Part shown: piece by piece, positions 17,341 to 25,364 of the stretch
How the letters are laid out: the number at the start of each line of letters is the position of its first letter
Position numbering within the stretch: position 1 is the first letter of the stretch
The notes under the pieces: generated by a model
What the model saw: the letters and a program-made list of their open reading frames with translations, nothing else
The model's database searches: none
What the model was told of the DNA's origin: nothing
Assembly (NCBI RefSeq): GCF_003122365.1
Contig: NZ_CP029254.1
Span: forward strand, 2,986,501-3,050,500
Source: Streptomyces spongiicola
GTDB lineage: Bacteria > Actinomycetota > Actinomycetes > Streptomycetales > Streptomycetaceae
Direction of reading: 5' to 3'
DNA length: 64,000 nt
Translations under genes and position numbers: made by a program

Positions 17341-17471
17341 GACCATTCGCAGCGAGGCCCGCTCATCCTGCGGTCTGACCACCCTCGGGCCCGGCGGTGG
17401 ATTCGCCGAACTGCGGTCTCCGGAAAGGTGGATGGGAATCGACCACCTCTTTTCCAAGGACCTGCATCATT

Positions 17472-18134
17472 GTGCGAAGCAGACGCATAGCCCCTGTTCT
17501 GGCCGTCAGCGCCGTCGCGGCCCTCGTCCCCGCGTTCACCCCCGCAACCGCCTCGGCCGCCTCGGCCGCCTCGACGCCCAGGGTGCCCGCCGCGGCGGAC
17601 CCTCTGAAGCGGTACACGCAGCAGAAGCCGCGCTGGAAGCGCTGCGGCGCCAGGACTCCGGCGGGCTTCCAGTGCGCGACGGTCAAGGTGCCGCTCGACT
17701 ACGCACGGCCCGGCGGAAAGAAGATCGACATCGCGGTGTCGCGGATGAAGGCGACCAGCGCCAAGGAGCGGCGCGGAGTGCTGCTCCTCAACCCCGGCGG
17801 CCCCGGCGGGGAGGGCCTTGACATGCCGCTGCTCATGACGAGTGAACTGCCCGCTTCCGTGAAGAAGCGGTACGACCTCATCGGGTTCGACCCGCGGGGC
17901 GTGGGCCGGAGTTCCCCCGTCAGCTGCGGACTGAAGAACAGCGAGCGGAACTGGGAACGGCCGTACGGGGCGGCGACGTTCGACAAGGACGTGAAGTGGG
18001 CCCGCACGGTCGCCGAGAAGTGCCGCGCCAAGGGCGGTGACGCCCTGTTGCAGTTCACCACCCGCAACACCGCCCGCGACATGGACGTCGTCCGCGCGGT
18101 ACTGGGCGAGAAGAAGATCTCCGCCCCGGGGTGA
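17472..18134 (+). pseudogene. Truncated secreted tripeptidyl aminopeptidase-like alpha/beta hydrolase
   Basis: From the GTG at 17472: signal peptide (VRSRRIAPVLAVSAVAALVPA...ASA), then CATVKVPLDYARPGGKKI, LLLNPGGPGGEGLDMP (oxyanion loop), DLIGFDPRGVGRSSPV and NTARDMDVVRAVLGEKKIS. These match Streptomyces SlpD/SlpE/Tap-type peptidases of about 500 aa. The frame stops exactly where the nucleophile elbow (GxSYGT) should follow, so the serine, aspartate and histidine are all missing. 220 residues remain. It is a dead 5' fragment, probably cut by the rearrangements that left the IS remnants on both sides. Confidence 0.85.
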
Positions 18135-18197
18135 GGCGACGGCGAAGCTGAGCGGCGAGCGGTTCGGGGTTGCACTCAGCGCCGGGAAGCCGAAGTA

Positions 18198-18788
18198 AAC
18201 CCATTCCTCCGAGGAATCGCGCCCGCGCTTCTCTGGCAGGTGGAAGACGCCGGATGGGTGCTCCTGGGGTTTGAGGTACTGGACGGCCACCACGCCGACT
18301 ACTCGTCAGGTTCGCCGGACCTCCCCAAAGTGGCCGATCTTCTTTGCCGACTGGGAGAAGTCCCCTGCCCCGAAATCGAGTTGCGGCAGGCAGAACAACG
18401 CCTTGAGGGGTACGTGGCCAAGCCGTCCGACGTGACGCACTTCGCGGGCAACTCCCTGCTTCACACAGACCTGAACAACGAGAACGTCATGGTGGACGGC
18501 TCAGCCTTTCTCGTTGACTGGGCTTGGGCAACACGCGGTGCCGCATGGCTGGACGCTGCCCACTGGACGGTGTGGCTCATGGCGGCAGGCAAGCAAGAGC
18601 CCCAGTCGGCCGAAGCATGGGCGGCACGTGTTCCCGCGTGGCAGACGGCAGCACCGGAAGCCGTGACGGCTTTCTCGCTGGCGACCGCAAATCTGTGGGA
18701 AGAAGTCGCGGGTGCCGACCCGGACCCGTGGACGGCCACTGTCCATGACGCTGCCCGACGTTGGGCGGAGTACCGAAAAGCCGTCTGA
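18198..18788 (+). pseudogene. N-terminally truncated aminoglycoside phosphotransferase-like kinase
   Basis: Homology begins just after a TAA at 18195 with NPFLRGIAPALLWQ, continuing in frame through GTG 18240 (WVLLGFEVLDGHHADYS). It includes the catalytic loop HTDLNNENVM and metal-binding DWAWATRG. The ATP-binding lobe (about 80-100 residues) is absent. APH-family proteins of this type are near 300 aa; about 195 are left. An open frame from 18240 could still be translated but could not bind ATP normally. It follows directly on another truncated gene, indicating a deletion junction near 18140-18195. Confidence 0.75.
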
Positions 18789-18866
18789 ACGCCCCTCAGC
18801 GGCTCCGTCCGTGTGTCAGCCCCCATGGCGCATGGGCGGGGCCTTCGTCGTGGGTAGCGTGAGGTT

Positions 18867-18947
18867 ATGAAGGCAATCACGATCACCGAACCGGGCAGGG
18901 CCCCGGCGTTTGCCCGGGTCGTCCGGTTTGGTCATGTGATGCCGTAG
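18867..18947 (+). pseudogene. First residues of a quinone oxidoreductase-like gene, truncated
   Basis: ATG 18867, preceded by GAGG, encodes MKAITITEPGRAPAF. The first ten residues are the near-invariant start of zinc-type NADPH:quinone reductases; the frame then runs out of homology and stops at TAG 18945. The ISAs1 remnant begins at 18932 on the other strand. I infer that transposon DNA replaced the rest of the gene. Confidence 0.6.
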
Positions 18948-19236
18948 AAGTCGAGGACGAGGGTGCGTTCGGTGTAGGCCCGGCGGCCGGCGGCGGTGTT
19001 GGCGTACCCGGCAAGCTTGAGCGCGCCTCCGATCAGGTCGCGGACGGCGGCGAGGGCTGAGGGCGTGGTGCGGGTCCTGACCTGGGATTTGTCCTCGCTG
19101 AAGGTCACATCCCGACACCAGTGGACGGTGTTCTCCACCGTCCATGCCCGCGAGCCCATGAAGCGATCTCGGCGGCACTCGCCTGTTCGGCGGGTAGATC
19201 GGTGATGGCGTAGACGGTCTCGCTGGACCACTTCTT
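18932..19236 (-). mobile_element. ISAs1-family transposase C-terminal remnant, frameshifted
   Basis: Reading on the minus strand: KKWSSETVYAITDLPAEQAS...ASWARGH, then after a frameshift near 19150, WTVENTVHWCRDVTFSEDKS...VRDLIGGALKLAGYANTAAG. This is the conserved C-terminal third of ISAs1 transposases, including the last catalytic glutamate (VENxxHW.RD). The N-terminal two thirds are missing. It abuts a broken HTH gene on one side and a broken oxidoreductase on the other. Inverted repeats were not identified. Confidence 0.8.
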
Positions 19237-19488
19237 CGCGCCGAGTGCCGCGTACGCCTCCACCAGGAACGCCGTCGTCGGGATCCGCTCGGCCCGCTCG
19301 TACGCGCCCACCAGCGACTCCGACATCGGCAGCCGTTCCGCCAGGTCCCGCTGCGTCAGGTCCGCGAGGCCCCGGAACAGCTTGACCAGTTCGCCCACGT
19401 GCCTGCGCGCGGGCGAAGGCTCCCTGCCCGCTCCCGCCGATCCCACCGCCCCACCGCCCCACCGCCCCACCGCCCTTCCCACATCCAC
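19237..19488 (-). pseudogene. XRE-family HTH regulator, N-terminal half fused to transposase remnant
   Basis: ELVKLFRGLADLTQRDLAERLPMSESLVGAYERAERIPTTAFL is an XRE helix-turn-helix of the type seen at the N-terminus of Scr1-like Streptomyces regulators (about 280 aa). The frame then passes directly into ISAs1 transposase sequence after EAYAALGA. A GTG at 19398 or a start further up to 19488 is possible. Divergent from the small gene at 19546, a typical partner position for such regulators. Probably non-functional. Confidence 0.65.
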
Positions 19489-19545
19489 CTGATGTGGACC
19501 GTGTCCCTCTGGTCACGCTACGCAACCGGGGCGATCCTCGGTGGC

Positions 19546-19956
19546 ATGACCAGCGAGAAACTCCCCGATCGGGTTCCGGCGTCCGGGGTGCGACTGCGCC
19601 TCGCGGGGGTCCATTTCGACGCCGTACGCGTCCGCGGGGTCCGCGGTGAGGCGGTGCTGCACCACCTCGTCCGGGCCACCTGTGCGCATCCCGGCCCCGT
19701 CGTAGGGGAGTTGCGGCGAGGGCGATGGACGTACTTCCTCGCCCCGCCCGGCAGCAGCAAGGAGCACCCCTGGCCGCCCGGTGCCGCCTGCTTCGGCCCG
19801 TGCGCCCGGGACCAGTACGTCGGCGTTCCGGCCGCCGACGGCAACACCTACCCGCTGTCGTGGCGCGCGGGGCCGCCGGGCGTCGGCGAGTTCGTGGACC
19901 CGGCGCTGCTGTTCGCGGTGGTCACCGCCCAGTTGTGCCTGCCGCCGGACGGCTGA
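19546..19956 (+). CDS. Hypothetical protein next to broken XRE regulator
   Basis: 136 aa. VRLRLAGVHFDAVRVRG, ATCAHPGPVVGELRRGRWTYFLAPPGS and CFGPCARDQYVGVP are seen. The C-terminus VDPALLFAVVTAQLCLPPDG is helical. Small proteins of this kind are often found divergent from XRE regulators in Streptomyces, and I infer a partner relation. No catalytic or membrane motif is visible and I do not assign a function. The start is the first ATG after an in-frame region without coding character. Confidence 0.6.
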   Translation: MTSEKLPDRVPASGVRLRLAGVHFDAVRVRGVRGEAVLHHLVRATCAHPGPVVGELRRGRWTYFLAPPGSSKEHPWPPGAACFGPCARDQYVGVPAADGNTYPLSWRAGPPGVGEFVDPALLFAVVTAQLCLPPDG

Positions 19957-19978
19957 GCCGAGGGATCACGGCGCAGAA

Positions 19979-20016
19979 CGAGGGCGGGTGAGCGGGGTTC
20001 GCGCTCCCCGCCCTCG
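19979..20016. terminator. Strong bidirectional hairpin
   Basis: A 10-bp perfect outer stem (CGAGGGCGGG/CCCGCCCTCG) and a 5-bp inner stem (GAGCG/CGCTC) enclose a 7-base loop. It lies between the convergent genes ending at 19956 and 20017, as expected for a shared terminator in Streptomyces, where a U tract is often absent. Confidence 0.8.
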
Positions 20017-20664
20017 TCACGCGCCGGACGGCCGGGCCGGAGGGCCTGCCTCCGGCACCGGCCGGAACACCGGGACCACCACTCCCCCGCCCTCCTCCCG
20101 GAACGCCACCTCCAGCCCCATCCCGATCCGCAGGTCCTCCTCCGCGCACTCGACGATCTCGGTCATCATCCGCGGGCCCTCGGCGAGATCGACCACGGCG
20201 GCGGTGTAGGGGGTACGGACGCCGAAGGGCGGGAGGTCGTTGCGGTGGACGACGGACCAGGTGTAGAGGGTCGCCCGGCCGCTCGCCCGCTCCCAGCGGA
20301 CCTGCTCGCTCCAGCAGTACGGGCAGAACTCGCGCGGGTAGTGGTGGGCGCGTCGGCATGCGGCGCAGCGGCGGATCAGCAGACGGCCCTCGGCGGCGGC
20401 GTCCCACCAGGGGCGGGTGAAGTCGTCGATGTCGGGGGTCGCGGCGGTCCGGCCCGTCCGACCCGTCCGGCCCGTGCTCGCCGAGGTCCGGTCGCTCGGC
20501 GCCGGGGACGCGGTCCGGGCGGGGGGCGCCGGGGTCAGGGCAGGGGGCGCCGGGGAAACGGTCCGGCCGAGCGTGGCGGCCGTCCCGCCGGGCGGAATGG
20601 CCGTCCCGCCGGAGGTCGCGGCCGTCCCGCCGGGAGCGTCGCGGCCGTCCCCCCGCCCGCTCAC
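20017..20664 (-). CDS. DUF35 Zn-ribbon/OB-fold protein with variable N-terminal extension
   Basis: 215 aa from the GTG at 20664, which overlaps the DoxX stop codon (GTGA). The first 80 residues are low-complexity Ala/Pro/Thr repeats (GGTAATSGGTAIPPGGTAA). The DUF35 domain begins at DIDDFTRPWWDAAAEGRL, with zinc cysteines in RRCAAC and FCPYC, then the OB-fold (YTWSVVHRNDLPP, YTAAVVDLAEGPRM). DUF35 proteins pair with thiolase-fold partners in acyl-CoA metabolism. None is adjacent here; the thiolase-like protein at 10198, under a similar operator, is a candidate partner. Coupled translation with DoxX is unusual. Confidence 0.85.
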   Translation of the reverse strand: MSGRGDGRDAPGGTAATSGGTAIPPGGTAATLGRTVSPAPPALTPAPPARTASPAPSDRTSASTGRTGRTGRTAATPDIDDFTRPWWDAAAEGRLLIRRCAACRRAHHYPREFCPYCWSEQVRWERASGRATLYTWSVVHRNDLPPFGVRTPYTAAVVDLAEGPRMMTEIVECAEEDLRIGMGLEVAFREEGGGVVVPVFRPVPEAGPPARPSGA

Positions 20665-21113
20665 AGGAAGAGCCCCAACGCACCGTCCAGAGACCATGTC
20701 TGCCAGGACACGGCGAACAGGGCGACCAGCGAGATCAGGGCCATCATCGCGTTCTGGCCCTGCTCGGCCCAGTCGTGGATCATCAGGACGAGGTAGAGCA
20801 GGTTGAGGAGGAGGCCGCCGACGAGCGCGACGGGGGTGAGGAACCCGGTGACCAGGCCGAGGCCGAGGGCGAGTTCGGCGTAGACGACGACATACGCCAT
20901 CGCCCTGGGGCGCGGGGCCACGACCCGCTCGAAGCCGGACCTGACCGCCGTCCAGCGGTGCTTCGCGGCGACACCGGCGGCCCAGGCGATGCCGGTGCCG
21001 CGTTCGAACCAGCCCTTCCTGTCCTTGTGGCGCCAGCTCTCCAGCCACCACAGTCCGAGTCCGATACGGAGGACGGCGAGCCACTCGGCGCCGGTGAGCC
21101 AGAAGGTCTGCAT
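20661..21113 (-). CDS. DoxX family membrane protein
   Basis: 150 aa from the ATG at 21113. Four hydrophobic helices are seen: WLAVLRIGLGLWWLES; AMAYVVVYAELALGLGLVTG; PVALVGGLLLNLLYLVLM; MMALISLVALFAVSW. The first helix is followed by a basic, tryptophan-rich loop. DoxX family proteins are small quinone-linked or redox-associated membrane proteins; the role is not fixed. First gene of a two-gene operon with a DUF35 protein. A palindrome matching the catabolic regulon lies 26 bp upstream at 21139-21151. Confidence 0.85.
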   Translation of the reverse strand: MQTFWLTGAEWLAVLRIGLGLWWLESWRHKDRKGWFERGTGIAWAAGVAAKHRWTAVRSGFERVVAPRPRAMAYVVVYAELALGLGLVTGFLTPVALVGGLLLNLLYLVLMIHDWAEQGQNAMMALISLVALFAVSWQTWSLDGALGLFL

Positions 21114-21138
21114 GCCCGGTACCCCTCCCAACCGTTTC

Positions 21139-21151
21139 TGACGGTACGTCA
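21139..21151. promoter_or_regulatory. Palindromic operator TGACGGTACGTCA (regulon site 3)
   Basis: TGACG-GTA-CGTCA inside TTCTGA...TCAGTT, in the divergent region between the DoxX-DUF35 operon and the flavin monooxygenase gene. Confidence 0.7.
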
Positions 21152-21232
21152 GTTCACCGGAAGCGGCCCCTGCGCGCAAGAGGTAGCCCGCCGTGACCGT
21201 TTCGCAACCGCGCGCCACTACAGTCAGCATCC

Positions 21233-22381
21233 ATGCCCGACCTCAAAGCCCTCGACCACACGAACGACCGCCCGGTGTACGTCATCGGCGCCGGACCAGG
21301 CGGCCTCGCCGTCGCCGCCGCCCTCCGGGAACGGGGCGTGCGGGCGGTCGTCCTGGAGAAGTCCGATTCCGTCGGCGCCTCCTGGCGCGGGCACTACGAC
21401 CGGTTGCACCTGCACACCACCCGCCGGCTGTCCGGGCTGCCGGGGCTGCCGATGCCGCGCCGGTTCGGCAGGTGGGTCGCCCGCGACGACGTGGTCGGAT
21501 ACCTGGAGAAGTACGCCGAGTTCCACGAGCTGGATCTGGTGACGGGCGTGGAGGTGTCCAGGATCGAGCCCGACGGCTCCGACTGGGTGCTCCACGCGAC
21601 CGGCGGCCGCCGGCTGACCGGGCGGGCCGTCGTCGTGGCCACCGGCTTCAACCACACCCCCCGCATGCCGGACTGGCCCGGGCGCGAGGCGTACACGGGC
21701 GAACTGCTGCACGCCTCCGCGTACCGCAACCCCGCTCCGTACGAGGGCAGGGACGTGCTGGTCGTCGGGGCCGGAAACACCGGCGCGGAGATAGCGGCGG
21801 ACCTGGCCGGGGCGGGAGCCTCCCGGGTGCGCCTGGCCGTGCGGACCGCCCCGCACATCGTCCGCCGCTCGACCGCGGGCTGGCCCGCGCAGCGCACGGG
21901 GATACTCGTCCGTCGACTGCCCGTGCCGCTGGTGGACGTCGCCGGCCGGCTGCTGGCCCGGATCGCCGTACCCGACCTGTCGGCCCGGGGACTGCCGCGC
22001 CCCGAGGCGGGGCTCTACACACGGGTCCGGCAGGGCGCCATCCCGGTGCAGGACGTGGGCCTGATCGACGCGGTCCGCACGGGGAGGGTGGAGCCGGTCG
22101 CCGCCGTCGAGTCGTTCAACGACGCCAAGGTGGTCCTGGCGGACGGCTCCCGAATATCCCCGGACGCGGTCATAGCGGCCACCGGATACCGCCGCGCGCT
22201 GGAGCCGCTCGTGGGGCATCTCGGCGTGCTGGACGAGCGCGGCCGGCCGGCCGTCCACGGTGGACGGACCCCGCGCGAGGCCCCGGGCCTCTACTTCACC
22301 GGCTTCACCAACCCGATCAGCGGGATGCTCCGCGAAATGGCCCTGGACGCAAGGAAGATCGCGAAAGCGCTGTCGAGGTGA
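21233..22381 (+). CDS. Flavin-dependent monooxygenase-like FAD/NAD(P) oxidoreductase
   Basis: 382 aa. The FAD Rossmann motif VIGAGPGGLAVAAAL is at residues 17-31, followed by GASWRGHYDRLHLHT. A second dinucleotide fold, VLVVGAGNTGAEIA, lies near residue 180 and ATGYRR near residue 320. This is the plan of YUCCA-like/group B flavin monooxygenases. The family fingerprint after the first ATG motif (FNHTPRMPDWPG) is only partly conserved. Divergent from the DoxX operon, sharing the operator-bearing region. I infer oxygenation of the same class of substrate; the true substrate is unknown. Confidence 0.85.
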   Translation: MPDLKALDHTNDRPVYVIGAGPGGLAVAAALRERGVRAVVLEKSDSVGASWRGHYDRLHLHTTRRLSGLPGLPMPRRFGRWVARDDVVGYLEKYAEFHELDLVTGVEVSRIEPDGSDWVLHATGGRRLTGRAVVVATGFNHTPRMPDWPGREAYTGELLHASAYRNPAPYEGRDVLVVGAGNTGAEIAADLAGAGASRVRLAVRTAPHIVRRSTAGWPAQRTGILVRRLPVPLVDVAGRLLARIAVPDLSARGLPRPEAGLYTRVRQGAIPVQDVGLIDAVRTGRVEPVAAVESFNDAKVVLADGSRISPDAVIAATGYRRALEPLVGHLGVLDERGRPAVHGGRTPREAPGLYFTGFTNPISGMLREMALDARKIAKALSR

Positions 22382-22394
22382 CGCCGGCGCGGAC

Positions 22395-22620
22395 CCGGTG
22401 ACCGGGCGCCGGGCCCGGGCAGCCCCGGTGACCGGGCGCCGGGCAGGCGGGCGCCGGACAGGCGGGCGCCGGACAGGCGGGCGCCGGACAGGCGGCCGCG
22501 CCGGACAGGCGGCCGCGCCGGACGGCCGGGCGGGGGACGCCCACCACGCGGGCGGACGGACAGGCGGACGGGCGGACGTCGGGCGGACGAGCGGACAGGC
22601 GGACGGGGATACGGACGAAC
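22395..22620. repeat. Minisatellite CGGGCGCCGGACAGG and relatives
   Basis: Downstream of the monooxygenase gene, 15-bp units (ACAGGCGGGCGCCGG) repeat about four times at 22440-22490, then a GGCCGCGCCGGACAGGC variant twice. GGACGGGCGGAC words follow up to about 22615. The 297-bp gap holds nothing else. Confidence 0.7.
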
Positions 22621-22678
22621 GGATGCCTTCCGGGGGCGCAGGCCTCAGGCGCCGGCCGGCCGGGCGTCTGCCCGGATG

Positions 22679-23158
22679 TCAGGCGACCGCCGGCGCGTTC
22701 GCCTCGACTTCGAACCATGTCGTCTTGCCGGTGGCGGTGCGGAAGCTGCCCCATACGTCGGCGAGGGCGTCGAGGATGCCGATGCCCCGGCCTCCTTCGG
22801 CCCAGCTGTCGCCCCCGTGCCCGGCCGCGCGGCCCGCCGGGTCGCCCGCCGGGTCGCCCGCCGGGCCGTCGCTGTTGGTGTCCTCCACCTCGCAGCAGAG
22901 GCGGCCGTCGCGGACCCGCAGATTGAGCCGCAGGGGACCGCGTGTATGGCGCACCGAGTTGGTGACCAGTTCGCTGACCAGGAGCACGACGGTCTCCTCC
23001 AGGTCAGGCGGCTCCCGCAGCCCCCAGAGACCGAGCTGTGCGACCGCCAGGTGCCGGGCCCGGCGGACCGAGGCGGGCTCCCGCCGCAGGGGCCAGGACG
23101 TCTCCCGCTCGGTGGCCCGCGCACGGGGGGATTCCAGCGGCCGCAGGGGCAGCGTCAT
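22679..23158 (-). CDS. Histidine-kinase-like ATPase (RsbW/SpoIIAB-type regulator)
   Basis: 159 aa from ATG 23158. HATPase_c_2 motifs: N-box VSELVTNSVRHT, VEDTNSDGP (G1) and GGRGIGILDALADVWG (G2). These single-domain ATPases bind anti-sigma antagonists or sigma factors and are very numerous in Streptomyces. An in-frame GDPAGDPAGRAAG repeat sits in the ATP-lid loop. The C-terminus KTTWFEVEANAP is typical. No cognate STAS gene is adjacent. Upstream is the divergent TetR gene, about 385 bp away. Confidence 0.85.
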   Translation of the reverse strand: MTLPLRPLESPRARATERETSWPLRREPASVRRARHLAVAQLGLWGLREPPDLEETVVLLVSELVTNSVRHTRGPLRLNLRVRDGRLCCEVEDTNSDGPAGDPAGDPAGRAAGHGGDSWAEGGRGIGILDALADVWGSFRTATGKTTWFEVEANAPAVA

Positions 23159-23447
23159 ACGGGACCAGAGCGCCGCCTGACGGGCACCGAAGGACAGGGC
23201 GGGGTTCGCTCGACTGCCGTCGCAGGCCGCCGGAGCATCTTGCCGCGGACCCCACACGGTTCGACGACGGCACAGCCGTGCACGAAGTCCCGTACGGGAC
23301 TTCGCCGGGCAGCCGATGGCGCGAGAGACCACGGGGACCAGTCCTTTCCCTACGGCCGGCGGCACTCGGCGCACCACGGGAATCGAGCGAACGAGTATCG
23401 AGCGAACGAGTGGGGAGCGCACTGCACGGCCGCGCTTCTCAGTCAAC

Positions 23448-23463
23448 TGTAGCGCGCACTACA
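23448..23463. promoter_or_regulatory. 16-bp palindrome, likely TetR autoregulatory operator
   Basis: TGTAG-CGCGCA-CTACA, a 5-6-5 inverted repeat, lies 80 bp before the TetR start at 23544 in a locally AT-richer promoter region. Confidence 0.5.
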
Positions 23464-23543
23464 TTAAAGTGACGGAAAAGGGAAATTCCGGACGGACGTG
23501 CGGCTCTCCGGGTCACCGCGCGCCTCCAACCCGAGGAGCCCCC

Positions 23544-24155
23544 ATGCCGCGCCCTCCCGACCCGGCCAAACGCCGGCGACTGCTCGAACGGGTACACGAC
23601 TACGTCATCCGCAACGGCCTGTCCGGGCTGTCCCTGCGCCCCCTCGCCGCCGAACTGGGGACGAGCGACCGCATGCTGCTCTACTACTTCGGCACCAAGG
23701 AGCGCCTGATCGCGGAGGTCCTGGCCATGGACGACCGGCGTCCCCTGCTGCGTGTACGCGACCGGCTGGACGCCGCAGGCCCGCCGGGCGACGCCGCCGA
23801 CATGCGGCGCCTGATGGAAGAGGTGTGGCGGCTCTTCACCGCCCCCGACGTCCGGGCGTCCTTCCCCCTGCACATCGAGGTGATGGTCGACAGCCTGCTC
23901 CACCCCGAGCGGTACGGGCCGGTCCTGCACGACGTCGTCACCCAGTGGACGGACCTGCTCACCTCGATACTGCTGGGCACCGGCATGCCGGAGGACCGCG
24001 CCCGGAGTCACGCCACCCTGCTGGTCGGCGCCGTCTTCGGCCTCCAGCTGGCGCCGCTCACCAACGACCGCTGGGATCAGGCGACGGCGGCCTACCGCGA
24101 CCTCCTCGACTGCCTCGAACCGGCCTGGTGCGCCACCGGCGACAACCCCCGGTGA
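23544..24155 (+). CDS. TetR family transcriptional regulator
   Basis: 203 aa, ATG 23544 with CGAGGAGCC upstream. The HTH spans residues 8-55 (RRLLERVHDYVIRNG, LRPLAAELGTSDRMLLYYFGTKERLI). LLYYFGTK is the recognition helix tail. The C-terminal ligand domain includes TAPDVRASFPLHIEVMVDSLL. A 16-bp palindrome (23448-23463) in its promoter suggests autorepression. Divergent from the HATPase gene, which may be a target. Its operator differs from the TGACG-N3-CGTCA motif, so it is unlikely to control the acyl-CoA genes. Confidence 0.9.
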   Translation: MPRPPDPAKRRRLLERVHDYVIRNGLSGLSLRPLAAELGTSDRMLLYYFGTKERLIAEVLAMDDRRPLLRVRDRLDAAGPPGDAADMRRLMEEVWRLFTAPDVRASFPLHIEVMVDSLLHPERYGPVLHDVVTQWTDLLTSILLGTGMPEDRARSHATLLVGAVFGLQLAPLTNDRWDQATAAYRDLLDCLEPAWCATGDNPR

Positions 24156-24167
24156 CCCCCTGCGGCG

Positions 24168-24260
24168 CCCGTGACCGTCGGCAACACCCGTGACCGTCGG
24201 CAACACCCGTTGACCCTCGACGGCACCCGACGGCACCCGATGACCCTGGACGGCACCCGA
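24168..24260. repeat. CCGTGACCGTCGGCAACA / CGGCACCCGA tandem repeats
   Basis: After the TetR stop, an 18-19-bp unit (CCGTGACCGTCGGCAACAC) occurs two to three times. It is followed by CCCTCGACGGCACCCGA-type words. Non-coding. Confidence 0.65.
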
Positions 24261-24274
24261 TACACTTTCGATAC

Positions 24275-24286
24275 TTGCGCAATAAT
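24275..24286. promoter_or_regulatory. TTGCGCAATAAT site upstream of the TatB-like gene
   Basis: An AT-rich island in very GC-rich DNA with the 8-bp perfect palindrome TTGCGCAA. The same palindrome with the same TA flank, in opposite orientation, occurs at 25318-25325 between the TatA-like and LCP genes. Confidence 0.45.
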
Positions 24287-24361
24287 GCATACATGGAGCG
24301 CCGGCCCGAGGTGCCGGCGTCGAGGGCTCCGGCGGAGCAGGCCGGACGTGAGGGGTGACGG

Positions 24362-24799
24362 GTGCTCGCCGATCTGAGTCCGCTGAAGCTGGCCGTTCTG
24401 GCCACCCTCGCCTTCCTCCTGTTGGGCCCGGAGAAGCTCCCGGGAGCGGTCCGGGACGGAATGGCGCTCCTCCGCGCGGTACGGGAGTTCTCCGGCCGCA
24501 CTCAGGAGCAGATCCGGTCCGAGTGGGGTCCGGAGTTCGCGGACTTCGAGTTCGGGGACATGCACCCGAGGACGCTGCTGCACCGGCACATGCAGGCCGG
24601 CGACCCCGACCCCCTGGGGCTCGGCGAGATCCGTACCGCCCTCGACCCGAGGCCGGATGCGGCCCGGGCCGCGGCCGCCGCACGCGAGGCGGTGGGCGGC
24701 GCCGCGGCGGCCCGGCCTCCGGCACACGACAACCTCCCGGCGAGGGGCCGCCCCGCAGAAGCGCCGAATGCGCCGCCGTTCGACCCGGACGCCACCTGA
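24362..24799 (+). CDS. TatB-like twin-arginine translocase subunit paralogue
   Basis: 145 aa from GTG 24362 (AGGGG upstream). One N-terminal helix LKLAVLATLAFLLLG, then PEKLPGAVRDG, the Phe/Leu-Gly-Pro hinge and amphipathic helix of TatB/Sec-independent translocases. The remainder is charged then Ala-rich and disordered. No tatC is near. The main Streptomyces tatB lies elsewhere by family knowledge, so I treat this as a paralogue, and give no symbol. Convergent with a TatA-like gene 115 bp away, both carrying TTGCGCAA-containing promoter regions. Confidence 0.8.
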   Translation: MLADLSPLKLAVLATLAFLLLGPEKLPGAVRDGMALLRAVREFSGRTQEQIRSEWGPEFADFEFGDMHPRTLLHRHMQAGDPDPLGLGEIRTALDPRPDAARAAAAAREAVGGAAAARPPAHDNLPARGRPAEAPNAPPFDPDAT

Positions 24800-24913
24800 T
24801 CTGACGCCACCCGCCACCCGGCACCCGGCCTCGGAAGTGCCCGAATCGCCACCACCCGGCCAGGCGCGCCACCCGTGCGCCTCGCGGGGCGCGGCGCACG
24901 CACCGGGCGCGGC

Positions 24914-25249
24914 TCAGCGGGCGCCCTCCCGGAACCCCCTCCCCCCGACACCCTTCCCCCCGACGCCCTTCTCCCCGGCGTTTTGCCCCACCGGGGCCGG
25001 ACCGCCAGGCGCGGCGGCGACGTCGTCGCCGCCGCCGTCCGGAGCGGAGAGCCGGGGTACCGTGCCCGGCTCCGGCGACCGGGGCGGCCCGGCGCCGTCG
25101 TCCTTCATCGCCCGGGCCTCGCTCTTGAGGATCCGCAGGGACTTGCCCAGGGCGCGTGCGGTGTCCGGCAGCCGCTTGGCGCCGAACAGCGCGAAGGCGA
25201 CGGCCACCAGGATCACCAGATGCCAGGGCTCCAGCGCGTTGCGGAACAT
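24914..25249 (-). CDS. TatA-like twin-arginine translocase subunit paralogue
   Basis: 111 aa. [43 protein letters not shown] is a canonical TatA: one short helix, FG hinge, amphipathic helix. The tail is Gly/Ala/Pro-rich and ends with [10 protein letters not shown] repeats. TatA oligomers form the translocation pore with TatBC. Without an adjacent tatC it presumably feeds the main Tat system or acts independently. Divergent from the LCP gene and convergent with the TatB-like gene; the arrangement TatB> <TatA LCP> looks like one functional locus. Confidence 0.85.
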   Translation of the reverse strand: MFRNALEPWHLVILVAVAFALFGAKRLPDTARALGKSLRILKSEARAMKDDGAGPPRSPEPGTVPRLSAPDGGGDDVAAAPGGPAPVGQNAGEKGVGGKGVGGRGFREGAR

Positions 25250-25317
25250 GCGCCCACTTCCTCTCCATGCGGGACGGCGGGGGACTGGGGATCACACCCG
25301 CCATGATTATTGCCATA

Positions 25318-25325
25318 TTGCGCAA
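25318..25325. promoter_or_regulatory. TTGCGCAA palindrome in the TatA-LCP divergent promoter
   Basis: Lies in an AT-rich segment (25301-25330) between the two starts; the minus-strand reading TTGCGCAATATGGCAAT parallels the site at 24275. Confidence 0.45.
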
Positions 25326-25364
25326 CCGTACAACCAATCGAGGCGATCGGTCGTCCTCTCAGAC

